A stretch of DNA of 64,000 bases, taken from positions 2,418,001-2,482,000 of the forward strand of contig JADKFS010000001.1 in the NCBI GenBank assembly GCA_016717335.1. The letters run 5' to 3'. A program made the position numbers and the translations under genes. Source of the stretch: Candidatus Ribeiella danica. Lineage in GTDB: Bacteria > Chloroflexota > Chloroflexia > Chloroflexales > Roseiflexaceae. Positions 19,101 through 27,326 of the stretch are shown piece by piece. Below the pieces are notes generated by a model. The model was not told the origin of the DNA, did no database searches, and worked only from the letters and a program-made list of their open reading frames with translations. Every line of letters begins with the position of its first letter. The first letter of the stretch is position 1.

Positions 19101-20771
19101 GCCGGGATCGAGGCCCTGACTCTGCTGCCCACACTCGGGGCCCCTGTTCCCGGCATGTTCCTCAATTTCGCGACGCAGGTGCGCGTCCTGGTGGGCCGAA
19201 TGAGCGAGGCGGCCCAGACCCTGGGAAGCGGGCTCGTCGGCGAAGCAGCGCAGTTTGCTGAGAGCGCAGCCAAAGTGCTCGCGATCGTGGGCGCGGGGAT
19301 AGACGCCCTCATGAAGCTGCCAACGCTGGCAGCGCCGACGCCGGGCATGTTCCTCAACTTCGCGACTCAGGTGCGCGTCCTGGTGGGCCGGATGAGCGAG
19401 GCGGCGCAGAGCCTGGGGAGCGGGGCCGTCCAGGCTGCGGCGTCGTTTGCCGAAGGCGCGGGCAAAGTGCTTGCGATCGTGGCGAGCGCGATTGACTCGC
19501 TTACGAAGCTCAAAGACTTCCAGGCTCCAGCCGACGCCGCGATCGCCACCTTTGCGCGCACTGCCCAGGTGATCACGCGCGAAATGGCGAGCGTCGCGAC
19601 GATCTTTACGAAGGAGACGTTAGCCAACGCCGCACTCTTCGCCGAGAGCGCAGGCAAAGTGCTCGCGATCGTGGGCCAGGGGGTCGACGGGCTGCTCAAG
19701 CTGAAAGATTTCCAGAGCCCGGCGTCGACGGCCGTCGCCTCCTTCGTCGCGACCGTACAGGTCATTACAGCGGAGATGGCGAGCGCCGCGACGATCTTCA
19801 CCGACGATGGCCTCGCCAACGCGACGCTCTTCTTCGACGCGGCGGGGAAGGTGCTCGCGATCGTGGGCGGCGCGGTCGACGGGCTTGCGAAGCTCGTCGA
19901 CTTCAAGGCACCGGCCGAGAAGAGCGTCGATCTCTTCGTTCAGGCCGTGCAAATCCTAACGTCGAAGATCGCGGCCGGCGCGCTCACCTTCTCCAAAGAC
20001 GCCCTCATCGCCGCCGCAGCCTTTGCCGATGCGGCGGGGAAGGTGATCAGCCTGCTGGGTGGCGGGGTCGACTCCTTTGCAAAGCTCGCCGACCTGAAAG
20101 ACGTCGCGCCCAAGGCGATCGATCTCTTCGTCGTCGCGCTCCGCTATACCCTGACCGCGATCTCGACCCTCGCCGGCGCGTGGAGCGCCGACGCGCTCGC
20201 CCAGACGACGAGCTTCGCCAGCGCCGTCCTGCAGGTAGTCAAAACGATCTCCGACGCCGTCGACTCCTTCGCAAAGCTCAGTGACTTCAAGGGCAAGGCG
20301 AGTGGGATCGTCACCGCCTTTCTCGCCGCCTTGCGCGACTTGCTGGCCGAGCTCTCGACGCGCGCCGTCCCTGCGTCCGTCGATCTCGGCGCCCAGATCA
20401 TGGCTGGCATCGCCCAGGGGATCAAGCACGGGGTGAGTCTCGTCGCGACGGCCGCCCAGCAAGCGGCCCAGGCCGCGCTGGAAGCTGCGAAGGCTGCGCT
20501 CGGTATCGCATCGCCCTCGGTCGTCTTCGAGCAGCAAGTCGGGAAGCACATCCCGACCGGCATCGCCCAGGGCGTGATCGGCGGGACGTCGACCGTCGTC
20601 GGCGCGGTGCGGCAAGTGACGGGCGACGCGGTGCGCGCGGGGCAGACGACGCCAACGACGCGGACGACAACCCATTACCACAACTACCAGATCACCGGCT
20701 ACAACAACGGCCAGGTCGACAACCTCACGAATACGATCCGCCTCCGTCAACGTCTCCAGGGGGCGCTTTAA
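16137..20771 (+). CDS. Tape measure protein
   Basis: 1544 residues from GTG 16137 (AAAGGA upstream). The N-terminal 250 residues match the TP901-type tail tape-measure domain (FANATGQTLADSGKSLDDFK, STTEVEQAAIAMAQGG, ISAKTMQAWTSINDDAATKT, GTSFKTFLSRL). Hydrophobic helices between about 380 and 560 could insert in a membrane during DNA delivery. Two copies of a motif ending in GIASPS followed by a Gly-Ile segment (near residues 755 and 1460) bracket a block of about nine 64-residue repeats. Using the usual 0.15 nm per residue, the tail would be near 230 nm (inference). It is followed directly by the distal tail protein through a TAATG overlap. Confidence 0.93.
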   Translation: MAAELTIIFRGQDEATPATKSVAEGLSSLNPAAEIATGALRRVGEIATDALGMAAQKVVAFAGDSIKAAGDFEQGMAGFANATGQTLADSGKSLDDFKQLFLSLGAELPVSTTEVEQAAIAMAQGGIDPATIAAGGLKDTIQFASAALKGDLVSAAEISAKTMQAWTSINDDAATKTEFMAHAQNLMAQATTAASTTVDQLFLGLSNVGGTARLAGASFDETVTALAQLTPAFSSSADAGTSFKTFLSRLQPETKPAIAAMTELGLYTKESGSAFYDANGKFVGMARAEELLHSATKNLTDAQRQQVLQTIFGNDAIRAAGVFANQGADGYAALADSIAKQSTVQQAAARNQATFNAALDNFKGSIEAVQITIGSALLPILTQLFNNTLAPAVNVVRDIANALLGSKEAFSALPPVIQPIVLGLHNMALVIGSLGFSGLFTIVEDGTSAFSSFLQVLGLSEAGARAVNTAIGGLISAAQPLISLIGANLQPILIAVAGVLAGALVVALASTVAAFLTIAAPIAAAIALGAALASAWQSNFAGVQTVVSSVMSAVASVIGAVLGQIAAFWQTHGSQILAFVSTTWSQIQGVIGTALALVQGIVVPVLTAIATFINQHGTQIQQYLGGAWQIITTLISTALSVIQGVLTAALQIIQGDWSGAWETIRATCASIVEGLIGILQGAVDMLAAGAQLGVDAIIGVWKAFTGWAGIGGSIIDGIASGIADAVGRLAQAAASAAKSALDAAKRALGIASPSAVMAEHVGSPIVDGIVAGIQSRSPKLTEQVVDLAQKVVSLISDAVGAFAELNTMGAVSVDAISRFVTTLNTVLTLFGEACQSWDKAMMAAAAQFAKQSADIVKTIKDGVDLLERLAGLPQVGQQAVDSFIASIVDLINRLVEVATVDMRRSMAAAVEFSATAGAIFKNLKDATSVLAGIADLGAPVAGSFLNFATQVRVLVGRMSEAAQLLGVDVVQLAVGFAAGAGKVLAIVKAGIEALTLLPTLGAPVPGMFLNFATQVRVLVGRMSEAAQTLGSGLVGEAAQFAESAAKVLAIVGAGIDALMKLPTLAAPTPGMFLNFATQVRVLVGRMSEAAQSLGSGAVQAAASFAEGAGKVLAIVASAIDSLTKLKDFQAPADAAIATFARTAQVITREMASVATIFTKETLANAALFAESAGKVLAIVGQGVDGLLKLKDFQSPASTAVASFVATVQVITAEMASAATIFTDDGLANATLFFDAAGKVLAIVGGAVDGLAKLVDFKAPAEKSVDLFVQAVQILTSKIAAGALTFSKDALIAAAAFADAAGKVISLLGGGVDSFAKLADLKDVAPKAIDLFVVALRYTLTAISTLAGAWSADALAQTTSFASAVLQVVKTISDAVDSFAKLSDFKGKASGIVTAFLAALRDLLAELSTRAVPASVDLGAQIMAGIAQGIKHGVSLVATAAQQAAQAALEAAKAALGIASPSVVFEQQVGKHIPTGIAQGVIGGTSTVVGAVRQVTGDAVRAGQTTPTTRTTTHYHNYQITGYNNGQVDNLTNTIRLRQRLQGAL
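18870..20345 (+). repeat. 64-residue (192-bp) repeats in the tape measure
   Basis: Units carry AGKVLAIVxAGIDALxKL followed by a variable middle and FAESAGKV. Three neighbouring copies share near-identical DNA beginning at about 18966, 19158 and 19350, exactly 192 bases apart, coding FLNFATQVRVLVGRMSEAAQ. Later copies are more diverged. Unit gain or loss would change tail length in steps of about 10 nm. Confidence 0.8.
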
Positions 20772-21697
20772 TGCCGACTCTCTCCCTTGTCCAGGGCGAT
20801 GGCACCTACACGCTGGGCGGCGGGGCGCAGCCGCTCCTGCTCGACGCGGACGGCAACCCCCGCGCCCAGATCTGGCTGGAGCGCGACGGCGACGGCGGGC
20901 TTGGCATGCCCCAACTTCGACGGCTTGCCGAGCGCGGACCCAGCCAGCATGGCGCGAGCGATCGCGGCTTCCGGCTTGCTCCCAGGACGATCGACCTCGT
21001 CTTCGGCGTCGCCGCGACGACCTACAGCGATCTTTGGGACGCGCGTCAAGCGCTGCTGGCCATGCTCACCCCCACCGATGACGCGCTCGCACTCCGCTGG
21101 GATCTTGATAATGGGCAGAGCCGGCAGATCGACGTGTACTTCGCCGATGGGGCGACGATGGAGGGCAAGGACCGGCGCGGCTATCTCCAGCGCGTCGCGG
21201 TGCAATTCGCCGCGCCCGACCCGACGTTCTACGACCCGACGCCCGTCGCTGTGACCTTCGGGGCGTCGGGCGCGAGCTCGGGCATGGCGGTGCCGCTGCT
21301 CATCCCCTGGAAATTCGGCGCGTCGAGCATCACCCAGGCGCGCGCGATCGCGTACGCAGGATCGTGGCGCAGCCAACCCATCATTACGATCTCCGGTCCG
21401 ATTGCCTCCCCCGTGATCACCAACCAGGTGGACGGCGCGAAACTCGACTTTACGGGTACGACGCTCACGGCCGGGCAGACGATGACGGTCGATACGCGCT
21501 ATGGCCTCAAGACCGTCATCGACCAGGCCGGCGCGAACAAGATCAGCGCCCTGGCGACCGGCAGCAACCTGGCCTTCGCGCTGCTCGCCCACCCGCAGGC
21601 CCCCGGCGGCACCAACACCATCCAGGTGAACGGCACGGGCATCGGCTCAGCGACAGAAGTTTACATGACATTTTACACACGCTACATAGGATTTTAG
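20771..21697 (+). CDS. Distal tail (Dit-like) protein
   Basis: 308 residues. The early segment with LLLDADGNPRAQIWLERD, then RRLAERGPSQHGASDRGFRL and PRTIDLVFGVAATTYSDLWD, is characteristic of Sipho_tail/Dit N-domains that form the hub at the tail tip. The second half is a beta domain (ISGPIASPVITNQVDGAKLD). The start overlaps the tape measure stop in TAATG. It should sit between the tail tube and the Gp37-like tip protein. Confidence 0.78.
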   Translation: MPTLSLVQGDGTYTLGGGAQPLLLDADGNPRAQIWLERDGDGGLGMPQLRRLAERGPSQHGASDRGFRLAPRTIDLVFGVAATTYSDLWDARQALLAMLTPTDDALALRWDLDNGQSRQIDVYFADGATMEGKDRRGYLQRVAVQFAAPDPTFYDPTPVAVTFGASGASSGMAVPLLIPWKFGASSITQARAIAYAGSWRSQPIITISGPIASPVITNQVDGAKLDFTGTTLTAGQTMTVDTRYGLKTVIDQAGANKISALATGSNLAFALLAHPQAPGGTNTIQVNGTGIGSATEVYMTFYTRYIGF

Positions 21698-21700
21698 TGT

Positions 21701-22531
21701 ATGGCGCAGCGCTCGCAATTTTGGGATACGGCTGGCGCAGTGGGCGATGGAAACGACACCTACAGCGCAGCCCAATGGCGCGAGATGGCGCGCGACCTGT
21801 GGACGCCGGACAAGTCCGCGTCCGAGGGCGTGCTCGCGGGCGTGCTCGCCGAGCTGGGCGTCTCGGGCTCGAACTCCCCTGTTACCATCGCGGCCGGCGC
21901 TGCGCTCGTCTCTGGGGTCTATTACAAGAACGACAGTGGCCTCGCGATCAGCGTGCCGACGCCGATCGCGTCGACGGCAAAGCATCGAGTCATCCTCCGC
22001 GCGAACTGGGGCAGCGTCGCAACCGTCCGCGCCGCGCTCGTACTGGGGCAGGAGGGGACCGGCAGCTACCCGGCCCTGACTCAGCAAGACAACAGCACCT
22101 GGGAAATCCCGCTCGCTGGAGTGATGATTGATACCGCGGGCACGATCACACTCGACGACCAGCGCGACTTCTGCCATTTTGCACACCCGATCGCCTACCG
22201 GCGACAGGGCGGCAGCGCGTCGACCTGGTCGAGCGCGGGCACATCGACGTATCGACCGGGCGGCACGCGCCTGCAATCGGGCGTGGTATCGCTGCCGTGG
22301 AACAGTGACAACGACTCGGACAAGATCACCGTGATCTTCCCGCAGGCCTTTTCAACGGCGCCGCTCGTCTGGGCGACGTTGATCAACGCGGGGGTCACGA
22401 ACGCCCAGAAGTGCAAAGTCGCGGTTTATACCGTCTCCTCGGGCTCCTTCGTGCTGCGCGGTTACCGCACGGATAACACGACCTGGTCGCAGACGCTCGC
22501 TGTGCAATGGGTCGCGATCGGCCCCCGCTAA
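21701..22531 (+). CDS. Tail-tip protein with H-type-lectin-like C-terminus (copy 1)
   Basis: 276 residues. The N-terminal segment (AQRSQFWDTAGAVGDGNDTY, then QWREMARDLWTPDK) and middle resemble baseplate/tail accessory proteins. The last 80 residues (PWNSDNDSDKITVIFPQAFS, APLVWATLINAGVTN, ending AVQWVAIGPR) have the spacing of an H-type lectin domain, a glycan-binding fold. It is the same length as the next gene and similar throughout, so the two are paralogs. Likely role: host surface recognition. Confidence 0.65.
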   Translation: MAQRSQFWDTAGAVGDGNDTYSAAQWREMARDLWTPDKSASEGVLAGVLAELGVSGSNSPVTIAAGAALVSGVYYKNDSGLAISVPTPIASTAKHRVILRANWGSVATVRAALVLGQEGTGSYPALTQQDNSTWEIPLAGVMIDTAGTITLDDQRDFCHFAHPIAYRRQGGSASTWSSAGTSTYRPGGTRLQSGVVSLPWNSDNDSDKITVIFPQAFSTAPLVWATLINAGVTNAQKCKVAVYTVSSGSFVLRGYRTDNTTWSQTLAVQWVAIGPR

Positions 22532-22563
22532 GTGCTCCTAAGTGCTCCAATGAGGCCCTAACT

Positions 22564-23394
22564 ATGGCAGAACGCTCCCAGCCGTGGGACTCGACCGGCG
22601 TCGGCGACGGCGCGCTCACGGGGTACACCGAAGCCCAGCTCGAGGAATTCTTCCGTGACCTGTTCACCTCTGACCGCTTCGCGGCCGAGGGCGTGCTCGC
22701 GGGCGTGGGCGGCGAATTGGCAGTCACGGCCGGCTCGTCGCTCGTCACGGTCGCCGCCGGCGCCGGAATGACCTACGGCAAGTATTATCAAAATACGGCC
22801 GCGCAAAATGTCAGCATCACGAAGCCCAATGTCGGAACGACCGGACTCCGCGTCAATCTGCGCGTCGACTGGTCGGCACAGACCACGCGCGCCTACGTCA
22901 ACCGCAACACCGACGGCACGAGCGCGATCCCCGCGCTCGTCCAGACGCCCAGCACCACGTTCGACATCCCGCTCGCGACGGGCACGATCACCACGGCCGG
23001 CGTCGTCACCCTGACCGACGTCCGCGACTTCTGCCACTATCCGACGGCGCTCGTCTACCGGCGGCAGGGCGCGAGCGCGGCCGACTGGAGCCAGCCGGGC
23101 ACGACCAACTACACGCCGGGCGAAGCGCTCATCCAGTGCGGCAGCGCGACGGTCACCTGGTCAAGCTCTTCGACCTCGAACCTCCTGACGATCACGTTCC
23201 CCCAGACGTTCACCCAGCCCCCGATCGTGCTCCTGACGTGTTTCGGGAATGGCAGCTCAACCGGGAGCCGGGTGAATTTCTCCGTCGAGACGGTCGCGGC
23301 GGGCTCCTGCACCGTGCGCGGCTACCTCACCGACGAGTCGACGAGCTCGTCGCCGCGGATCGTGTTCTGGGTTGCGATTGGGCCTGCAACGTAA
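22564..23394 (+). CDS. Tail-tip protein with H-type-lectin-like C-terminus (copy 2)
   Basis: 276 residues from ATG 22564; the frame is open upstream but similarity to copy 1 begins here (MAERSQPWDSTGVGDGALTG). Shared blocks with copy 1 include RFAAEGVLAGVGGELAVTAG, VTLTDVRDFCHYPTALVYRR, and the lectin-like end with LLTITFPQTFTQPPIVLLT and VFWVAIGP. The copies are clearly diverged, so the duplication is not recent. The stop overlaps the next start in TAATG. Confidence 0.65.
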   Translation: MAERSQPWDSTGVGDGALTGYTEAQLEEFFRDLFTSDRFAAEGVLAGVGGELAVTAGSSLVTVAAGAGMTYGKYYQNTAAQNVSITKPNVGTTGLRVNLRVDWSAQTTRAYVNRNTDGTSAIPALVQTPSTTFDIPLATGTITTAGVVTLTDVRDFCHYPTALVYRRQGASAADWSQPGTTNYTPGEALIQCGSATVTWSSSSTSNLLTITFPQTFTQPPIVLLTCFGNGSSTGSRVNFSVETVAAGSCTVRGYLTDESTSSSPRIVFWVAIGPAT

Positions 23395-24563
23395 TGCCAG
23401 CCGAGTATAAGCTCCAGGTGAAGAACGCGGCCGGCTCGGTTCAGGCCGAGCTGTACGGCGAGGGCGGCGCGAGCGGAAGTGCCGCGCGCGGGGGCTTTCT
23501 CTATGTCAGCTGCGCGAAGGGGCTCAACGTCCCCGGCGAGATCGACGTCGTGCTCAACGCGACGAGCGACGCGGCGCAGTACCTCGTCGACAAGGCCCAG
23601 CTTAGCCTATACCGGCGCTGGCCAGAGCTCGGGGTCGACTGGTATTCATTCTTCTCGGCGATCGTGCGCGACGACATGCGCGAGATGGACGACGACGGGG
23701 TCGAGCTGCTCTCCGTCCGCGCCTACGGCCCACTGCACATGCTCGGCTGGCGCGCGACGGCCTACCCATCCGGCACGTCGAACAAAACGACGTGGAGCGC
23801 CCAAGCCGTTGAGAAGGTGGTCAAAGACATCGTGACGACCAACTTCACAACAAGCGCGACGACCGGCAACGGCCGCGACCGAAACGGCACAAGCGCGGCC
23901 ACCGTCAACGGGTACACCGTCACCATTGAAACAAACAGTAACCGCGGCGCGTCGATCGAGCTCAACGCGGCGCGGGTGTCCTGCCTCAGGGCGATCCAGG
24001 ACGCGCTGAGCACGGCGGGGACGGGCGACGTCGACCTGATCCAGACCGGCCCGGCAACCTTCGACTTTCGCTTCTATCCCCTGCGCGGAAGCGACAAGAC
24101 GAGCGGCGCGTCGGCCGTGATCTTCGACCCGTCGCTCCAGAACATGCGCCGGCCCAAGTTGGCCCGCGCGCGCTCGGAGGAACAGACCGCGATCATCGTC
24201 GCCGGTGGTGGACAGGGTGTGCGGCGTGCCGTCGTCGTCAGAACCGGCACAAATTACAGCACCACGAATGATATTGAATACGTCGCGAACGGCGCAACGA
24301 CGACGGGCGGCTCGACGAGCACGTCGGTGCTGAACGGCATCGGCGACAAAGAAAAAACAAAGCGTCGCATGCGTGCCCAGCTTGAATACGAGATCCTCCA
24401 GACCCCCGCGGCGCTCCTCGATGTCGACTATAGCCTCGGCGACCTGGTGCTCGCGCGCTACGCGGGGCAGACCTTCACCCAGCAGATCGCCGGCGTGTCG
24501 ACGAGCTGGAAGGCTGGGGAGCTCGAAGACCTGCGCGTGGAGGTGCGCGATTATGGCGCTTAG
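23394..24563 (+). CDS. Siphovirus ReqiPepy6 Gp37-like tail-tip protein
   Basis: 389 residues from ATG 23394. Features typical of Gp37-like/baseplate hub proteins: YKLQVKNAAGSVQAELYGEG, GLNVPGEIDVVLNATSDAAQ, YRRWPELGVDWYSFFSAIVR, then ESLVRAYG-like and GWRATAYPSG regions, and a C-terminal beta domain with DVDYSLGDLVLARYAGQTFT. These proteins attach tail to fibres. It overlaps the tail fibre gene by 11 bases. Confidence 0.75.
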   Translation: MPAEYKLQVKNAAGSVQAELYGEGGASGSAARGGFLYVSCAKGLNVPGEIDVVLNATSDAAQYLVDKAQLSLYRRWPELGVDWYSFFSAIVRDDMREMDDDGVELLSVRAYGPLHMLGWRATAYPSGTSNKTTWSAQAVEKVVKDIVTTNFTTSATTGNGRDRNGTSAATVNGYTVTIETNSNRGASIELNAARVSCLRAIQDALSTAGTGDVDLIQTGPATFDFRFYPLRGSDKTSGASAVIFDPSLQNMRRPKLARARSEEQTAIIVAGGGQGVRRAVVVRTGTNYSTTNDIEYVANGATTTGGSTSTSVLNGIGDKEKTKRRMRAQLEYEILQTPAALLDVDYSLGDLVLARYAGQTFTQQIAGVSTSWKAGELEDLRVEVRDYGA

Positions 24564-25470
24564 CATGGAAGAGCTGATCGTCCAGACGATCGCCCAGAAC
24601 CGCGATTTTATTCGGCAGCTCGTGGCGCAGGAGACGCCATTCGAAAACGGCATCCTGACGATCGAGGCGGGCGGCACCGCGTCGACGACCGCGGCGGACG
24701 CCCGCTCGGCGCTGGGAACGAACGACGCATCGAACATCACGACGGGCACGCTCGCCGCCGCGCGGCTGGGCACGTCGCCCAGCGCGGCGAAGTTGCTCTT
24801 CGGCGATAACACATGGTCGACGCTGTCGTCGAGCGATCTTCCGGCGCACACCCATGACGCATCGAACATCACGACGGGCACGCTCGCTGCCGCGCGGCTG
24901 GGCGCGTCGCCCAGCGCGGCGAAGCTGCTCTTCGGCGATAGCACATGGTCGACGCTGTCGTCGAGCGATATCCCCAACCTCGACGCGAGCAAGGTCACGA
25001 GCGGCATTCTGGGCCCGGCGCGGCTGGGGTCAGGGTCACCCAGTTCGTCGAATTTTCTCAGGGGCGACGGCAGCTGGGCGACGCCAGTCTCGGATGTGAG
25101 CGGCAGCGGCGCGACGAATCAGGTTGCGCACTGGAATGGGACGTCGACGCTCACGGGCTCGTCAAACTTCACCTACAACGGAACGACGCTCGCCGTCCCC
25201 TATCTATCCATCTCGGGCGGCAGCGGCGGGATCGACCTCAACGAGCGCGACGGCTCGGGGCTCTTCTCGCTGTACGCGACCGGGAGCGCGTTCCGCGTGT
25301 GGGACGGCGCCGGCGATGTGTTTCGGGTCGATACCAACGGACGCATACAAACAGGCTCGGCGGTGACGTGGGATCTCGGCGGCTGGACAACGAACGGCGA
25401 CGCCGCGATCAACGGCTATTGCCTCGTCAACGTCGCCGGAACCAACCGCAAGCTCGCAACCATCGCGTAA
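24553..25470 (+). CDS. Tail fibre protein with 44-residue repeats
   Basis: 305 residues from ATG 24553 (ATG 24565 is possible). After a short helical N-terminus (MEELIVQTIAQNRDFIRQLV) come two 44-residue repeats and one partial, beginning DASNITTGTLAAARLG and ending STLSSSDLP, a pattern common in phage fibre shafts. The C-terminus (SGGIDLNERDGSGLFSLYAT, FRVDTNGRIQTG) is the usual fibre beta region. No intramolecular chaperone motif was seen. Confidence 0.8.
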   Translation: MALSMEELIVQTIAQNRDFIRQLVAQETPFENGILTIEAGGTASTTAADARSALGTNDASNITTGTLAAARLGTSPSAAKLLFGDNTWSTLSSSDLPAHTHDASNITTGTLAAARLGASPSAAKLLFGDSTWSTLSSSDIPNLDASKVTSGILGPARLGSGSPSSSNFLRGDGSWATPVSDVSGSGATNQVAHWNGTSTLTGSSNFTYNGTTLAVPYLSISGGSGGIDLNERDGSGLFSLYATGSAFRVWDGAGDVFRVDTNGRIQTGSAVTWDLGGWTTNGDAAINGYCLVNVAGTNRKLATIA

Positions 25471-25483
25471 GGAAGGAACGACC

Positions 25484-25786
25484 ATGACCGCCAACCCAGC
25501 CGAGGCCATTATCAAGCGGATCGCGCAGCTCAGGCATGAGCGCGAGCTCGCCCGCATGCACGCCGAGGGCCGCGATCACAGCTATAGCGCCGCGATCCGC
25601 GAGCTCGAAAAGGTGCTCCTGCTCCTGCTACCCCCGAATATCGACGAAGTGCTCTCTGCCGCGCTGGGCCAGAAGGTCGAGCAGGTCGAATGGCACGCGA
25701 TCGACCCCGCCACAGGCAGGGTGGGCCAGGGCGACCTTGGGGCCGACGACATCGCGGACTTGCCGTCGACGGCAGTCCCTGAGTAG
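25484..25786 (+). CDS. Small phage protein between fibre and lysin
   Basis: 100 residues with AAGGAAGGA upstream. The N-terminal half is a charged helix (AIIKRIAQLRHERELARMHA), the middle a Leu-rich stretch (LEKVLLLLLPPNIDEVL), and the end is acidic. It could pack as a coiled coil. No membrane helix long enough for a holin is present. Function unknown. Confidence 0.6.
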   Translation: MTANPAEAIIKRIAQLRHERELARMHAEGRDHSYSAAIRELEKVLLLLLPPNIDEVLSAALGQKVEQVEWHAIDPATGRVGQGDLGADDIADLPSTAVPE

Positions 25787-25812
25787 AATAGACCTCCATC
25801 GCAGCCGGGCCG

Positions 25813-25854
25813 CGCTTGCTCCGTGTCGACGGTGCTTCCGACACGGAGCAAGCG
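25813..25854 (+). terminator. Perfect 16-bp hairpin before the endolysin
   Basis: CGCTTGCTCCGTGTCG and its exact complement separated by 10 bases. No T tract follows, so it may be a leader hairpin or processing site controlling lysin expression rather than a standard intrinsic terminator. Confidence 0.5.
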
Positions 25855-25878
25855 GCCACAAGAACAGGAGGCCACGCA

Positions 25879-26487
25879 GTGTGTAGGACCATCGACTCGC
25901 CGATTGTGACATCGTCGCAGCCAGAGCCGGGCGCGCTACGCACGCGCGCAGTCGCGTACATGCTCGGCCGCCCGCACGGCGACTATGATGCCCACGCGAT
26001 CACCAACGTGATCGTTCCTGGCTATCTTGCCGTCTGCGCAGCGGGCGACGTCGACCCACTGCTCGCGCTCGCCCAGCTAATTCACGAGACCGGGTGTCTC
26101 TCGAGCTGGTGGTCGCAGCGGCCACGCCGAAACCCGGCCGGGATTGGCGTTACAGGCCGAACATCACACACCCGACCGCCGATTGGGACATGGGAGATAC
26201 AGGGAAATATCTGGGTCGAGGGGCGCAGGTTCGACACGTGGGCCGCCGACGCGATCCCTGCCCACGTCGGCCGGCTGCTCGCTTACGCGCTGCCGGAGGG
26301 TGGGGAGACCCAACCCCAACGGCGCCTGATCGGGCAGGCGCTCAGCTACCGCCGCCTGCCCGGCATGTACCGTGGCATTGCCCCCACCTGGGGCGCGCTC
26401 GGCGGCACCTGGGCCGTCCCTGGCAACGACTACGGCGACCGGCTCGCCGATATCGCGCGCGCGATTATGCACGAACTATTCTGGTGA
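25879..26487 (+). CDS. Endolysin, lysozyme/glucosaminidase-like
   Basis: 202 residues from GTG 25879, chosen for AGGAGG seven bases upstream. The frame is open further upstream but has no ribosome site there. LLALAQLIHETGCLSSWWSQ contains the probable catalytic Glu70 in HETG, followed by RPRRNPAGIGVTG and later AHVGRLLAYAL, features of phage mannosyl-glycoprotein endo-N-acetylglucosaminidase-like lysins. It would cut peptidoglycan at the end of infection. It has no signal peptide, so a holin is expected; the small two-helix protein at 28377-28601 is one candidate, though on the opposite strand. Confidence 0.72.
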   Translation: MCRTIDSPIVTSSQPEPGALRTRAVAYMLGRPHGDYDAHAITNVIVPGYLAVCAAGDVDPLLALAQLIHETGCLSSWWSQRPRRNPAGIGVTGRTSHTRPPIGTWEIQGNIWVEGRRFDTWAADAIPAHVGRLLAYALPEGGETQPQRRLIGQALSYRRLPGMYRGIAPTWGALGGTWAVPGNDYGDRLADIARAIMHELFW

Positions 26488-26528
26488 CGCCCGCGTAGCC
26501 GAAATAATTTCGGGTGTGCCCACACACC

Positions 26529-26593
26529 AACGCCCGGTCAAAAAGCGTGAAAGTTTGGGGTATCCCCTTCTCTCCGCTTTTTGACCGGGCGTT
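26529..26593. terminator. Large bidirectional hairpin between convergent operons
   Basis: Perfect 19-bp stem AACGCCCGGTCAAAAAGCG and its complement enclosing 27 bases that contain a second small hairpin, GGGG-TAT-CCCC. It lies between the endolysin (plus) and the last minus-strand gene, 41 and 37 bases from the two stops. The A5/T5 runs are inside the stem, not after it. Confidence 0.7.
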
Positions 26594-26630
26594 TGCTTGT
26601 ATAAACACAGCCCGCGCGATCTTTCGCGCA

Positions 26631-26930
26631 TCAGGCGGCGGGCTCTTTTTCACGCGCCGCCTGCCGTGCGTGTGCCAGCTCAATTGCTCCGACGATCTGG
26701 TCAATACCAGCGTGCGCAACGTCGTCAATGCACATCGCGCGAGCTTCGCCGAGCCACACGAGCGCGGCGCGAACCTCATTCGTGATGCGGAGTGGCGCAA
26801 CCAGGCCACGAATGATTGCCATGTCGAGCTGGAGCGCCGAGCCATTGCCGGCATACGGGCCGCTCGTGGCGGTCAAACCAAGTGAGGCTGCGGTCTCCGA
26901 CTCGTAGAGATTCTGGTTTTTGCGTGCCAT
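26631..26930 (-). CDS. Small protein ending the minus-strand prophage operon
   Basis: 99 residues from ATG 26930 (TTG 26939 is possible). MARKNQNLYESETAASLGLT is followed by helical segments (LDMAIIRGLVAPLRITNEVR, AALVWLGEARAMC) and a charged C-terminus. Soluble, no recognised domain. It follows the ParR-like gene by 54 bases and precedes the bidirectional hairpin. Confidence 0.6.
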   Translation of the reverse strand: MARKNQNLYESETAASLGLTATSGPYAGNGSALQLDMAIIRGLVAPLRITNEVRAALVWLGEARAMCIDDVAHAGIDQIVGAIELAHARQAAREKEPAA

Positions 26931-26984
26931 GTGCTTCAATTCTCAGTGCCGGGCGGTGGTAAGCCGCCCGGCACTGCTCACGTA

Positions 26985-27326
26985 TCAAAAGTCCATCCCC
27001 ACGCTTAGGAGCGGATCGGCCTCCTCGAAACGCTCGGGCGCGAACGCCGGCAGTTCCAGCACCGCGGGGGCATCCTCGCATCTGCCGGCCGGCGCAGCCG
27101 CAACGCGCGAGTCGAGCAGCCGCCGTAGCGCGGCCTCCAGCTCGGGCGCAAGATCCTCGTTCAGCAGGCGCTGTATCTCGCGCGTGTACGGCCGCATATC
27201 GACGCCGCTGCCCGCAAACCCGAGCAGTAAATAGCCCCGCAGCGCGGCCGTCTTGTCGGGCGCGGCGCGTGTGAGCTGGGCCTGGTACAGATCGCCCAGC
27301 CGAGCAGTGACGGTCGGCGTGGCCAT
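26985..27326 (-). CDS. ParR-like partner of the actin-like ATPase
   Basis: 113 residues, start ATG overlapping the ParM-like stop (ATGA). The N-terminal half with ARLGDLYQAQLTRAAPDKTA, then ALRGYLLLGFAGSG has the look of a ribbon-helix-helix DNA-binding ParR. The C-terminal half is acidic (PERFEEADPLLSVG), which in ParR families contacts the filament. Identification rests on position next to ParM plus this pattern, so it is moderate. It should bind the repeat site upstream of parM. Confidence 0.6.
   Translation of the reverse strand: MATPTVTARLGDLYQAQLTRAAPDKTAALRGYLLLGFAGSGVDMRPYTREIQRLLNEDLAPELEAALRRLLDSRVAAAPAGRCEDAPAVLELPAFAPERFEEADPLLSVGMDF

Noticed and set aside
24724..25080. Diversity-generating retroelement variable region in the tail fibre
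   Set aside because: No reverse transcriptase or template repeat found. The repeats are ordinary fibre-shaft repeats.
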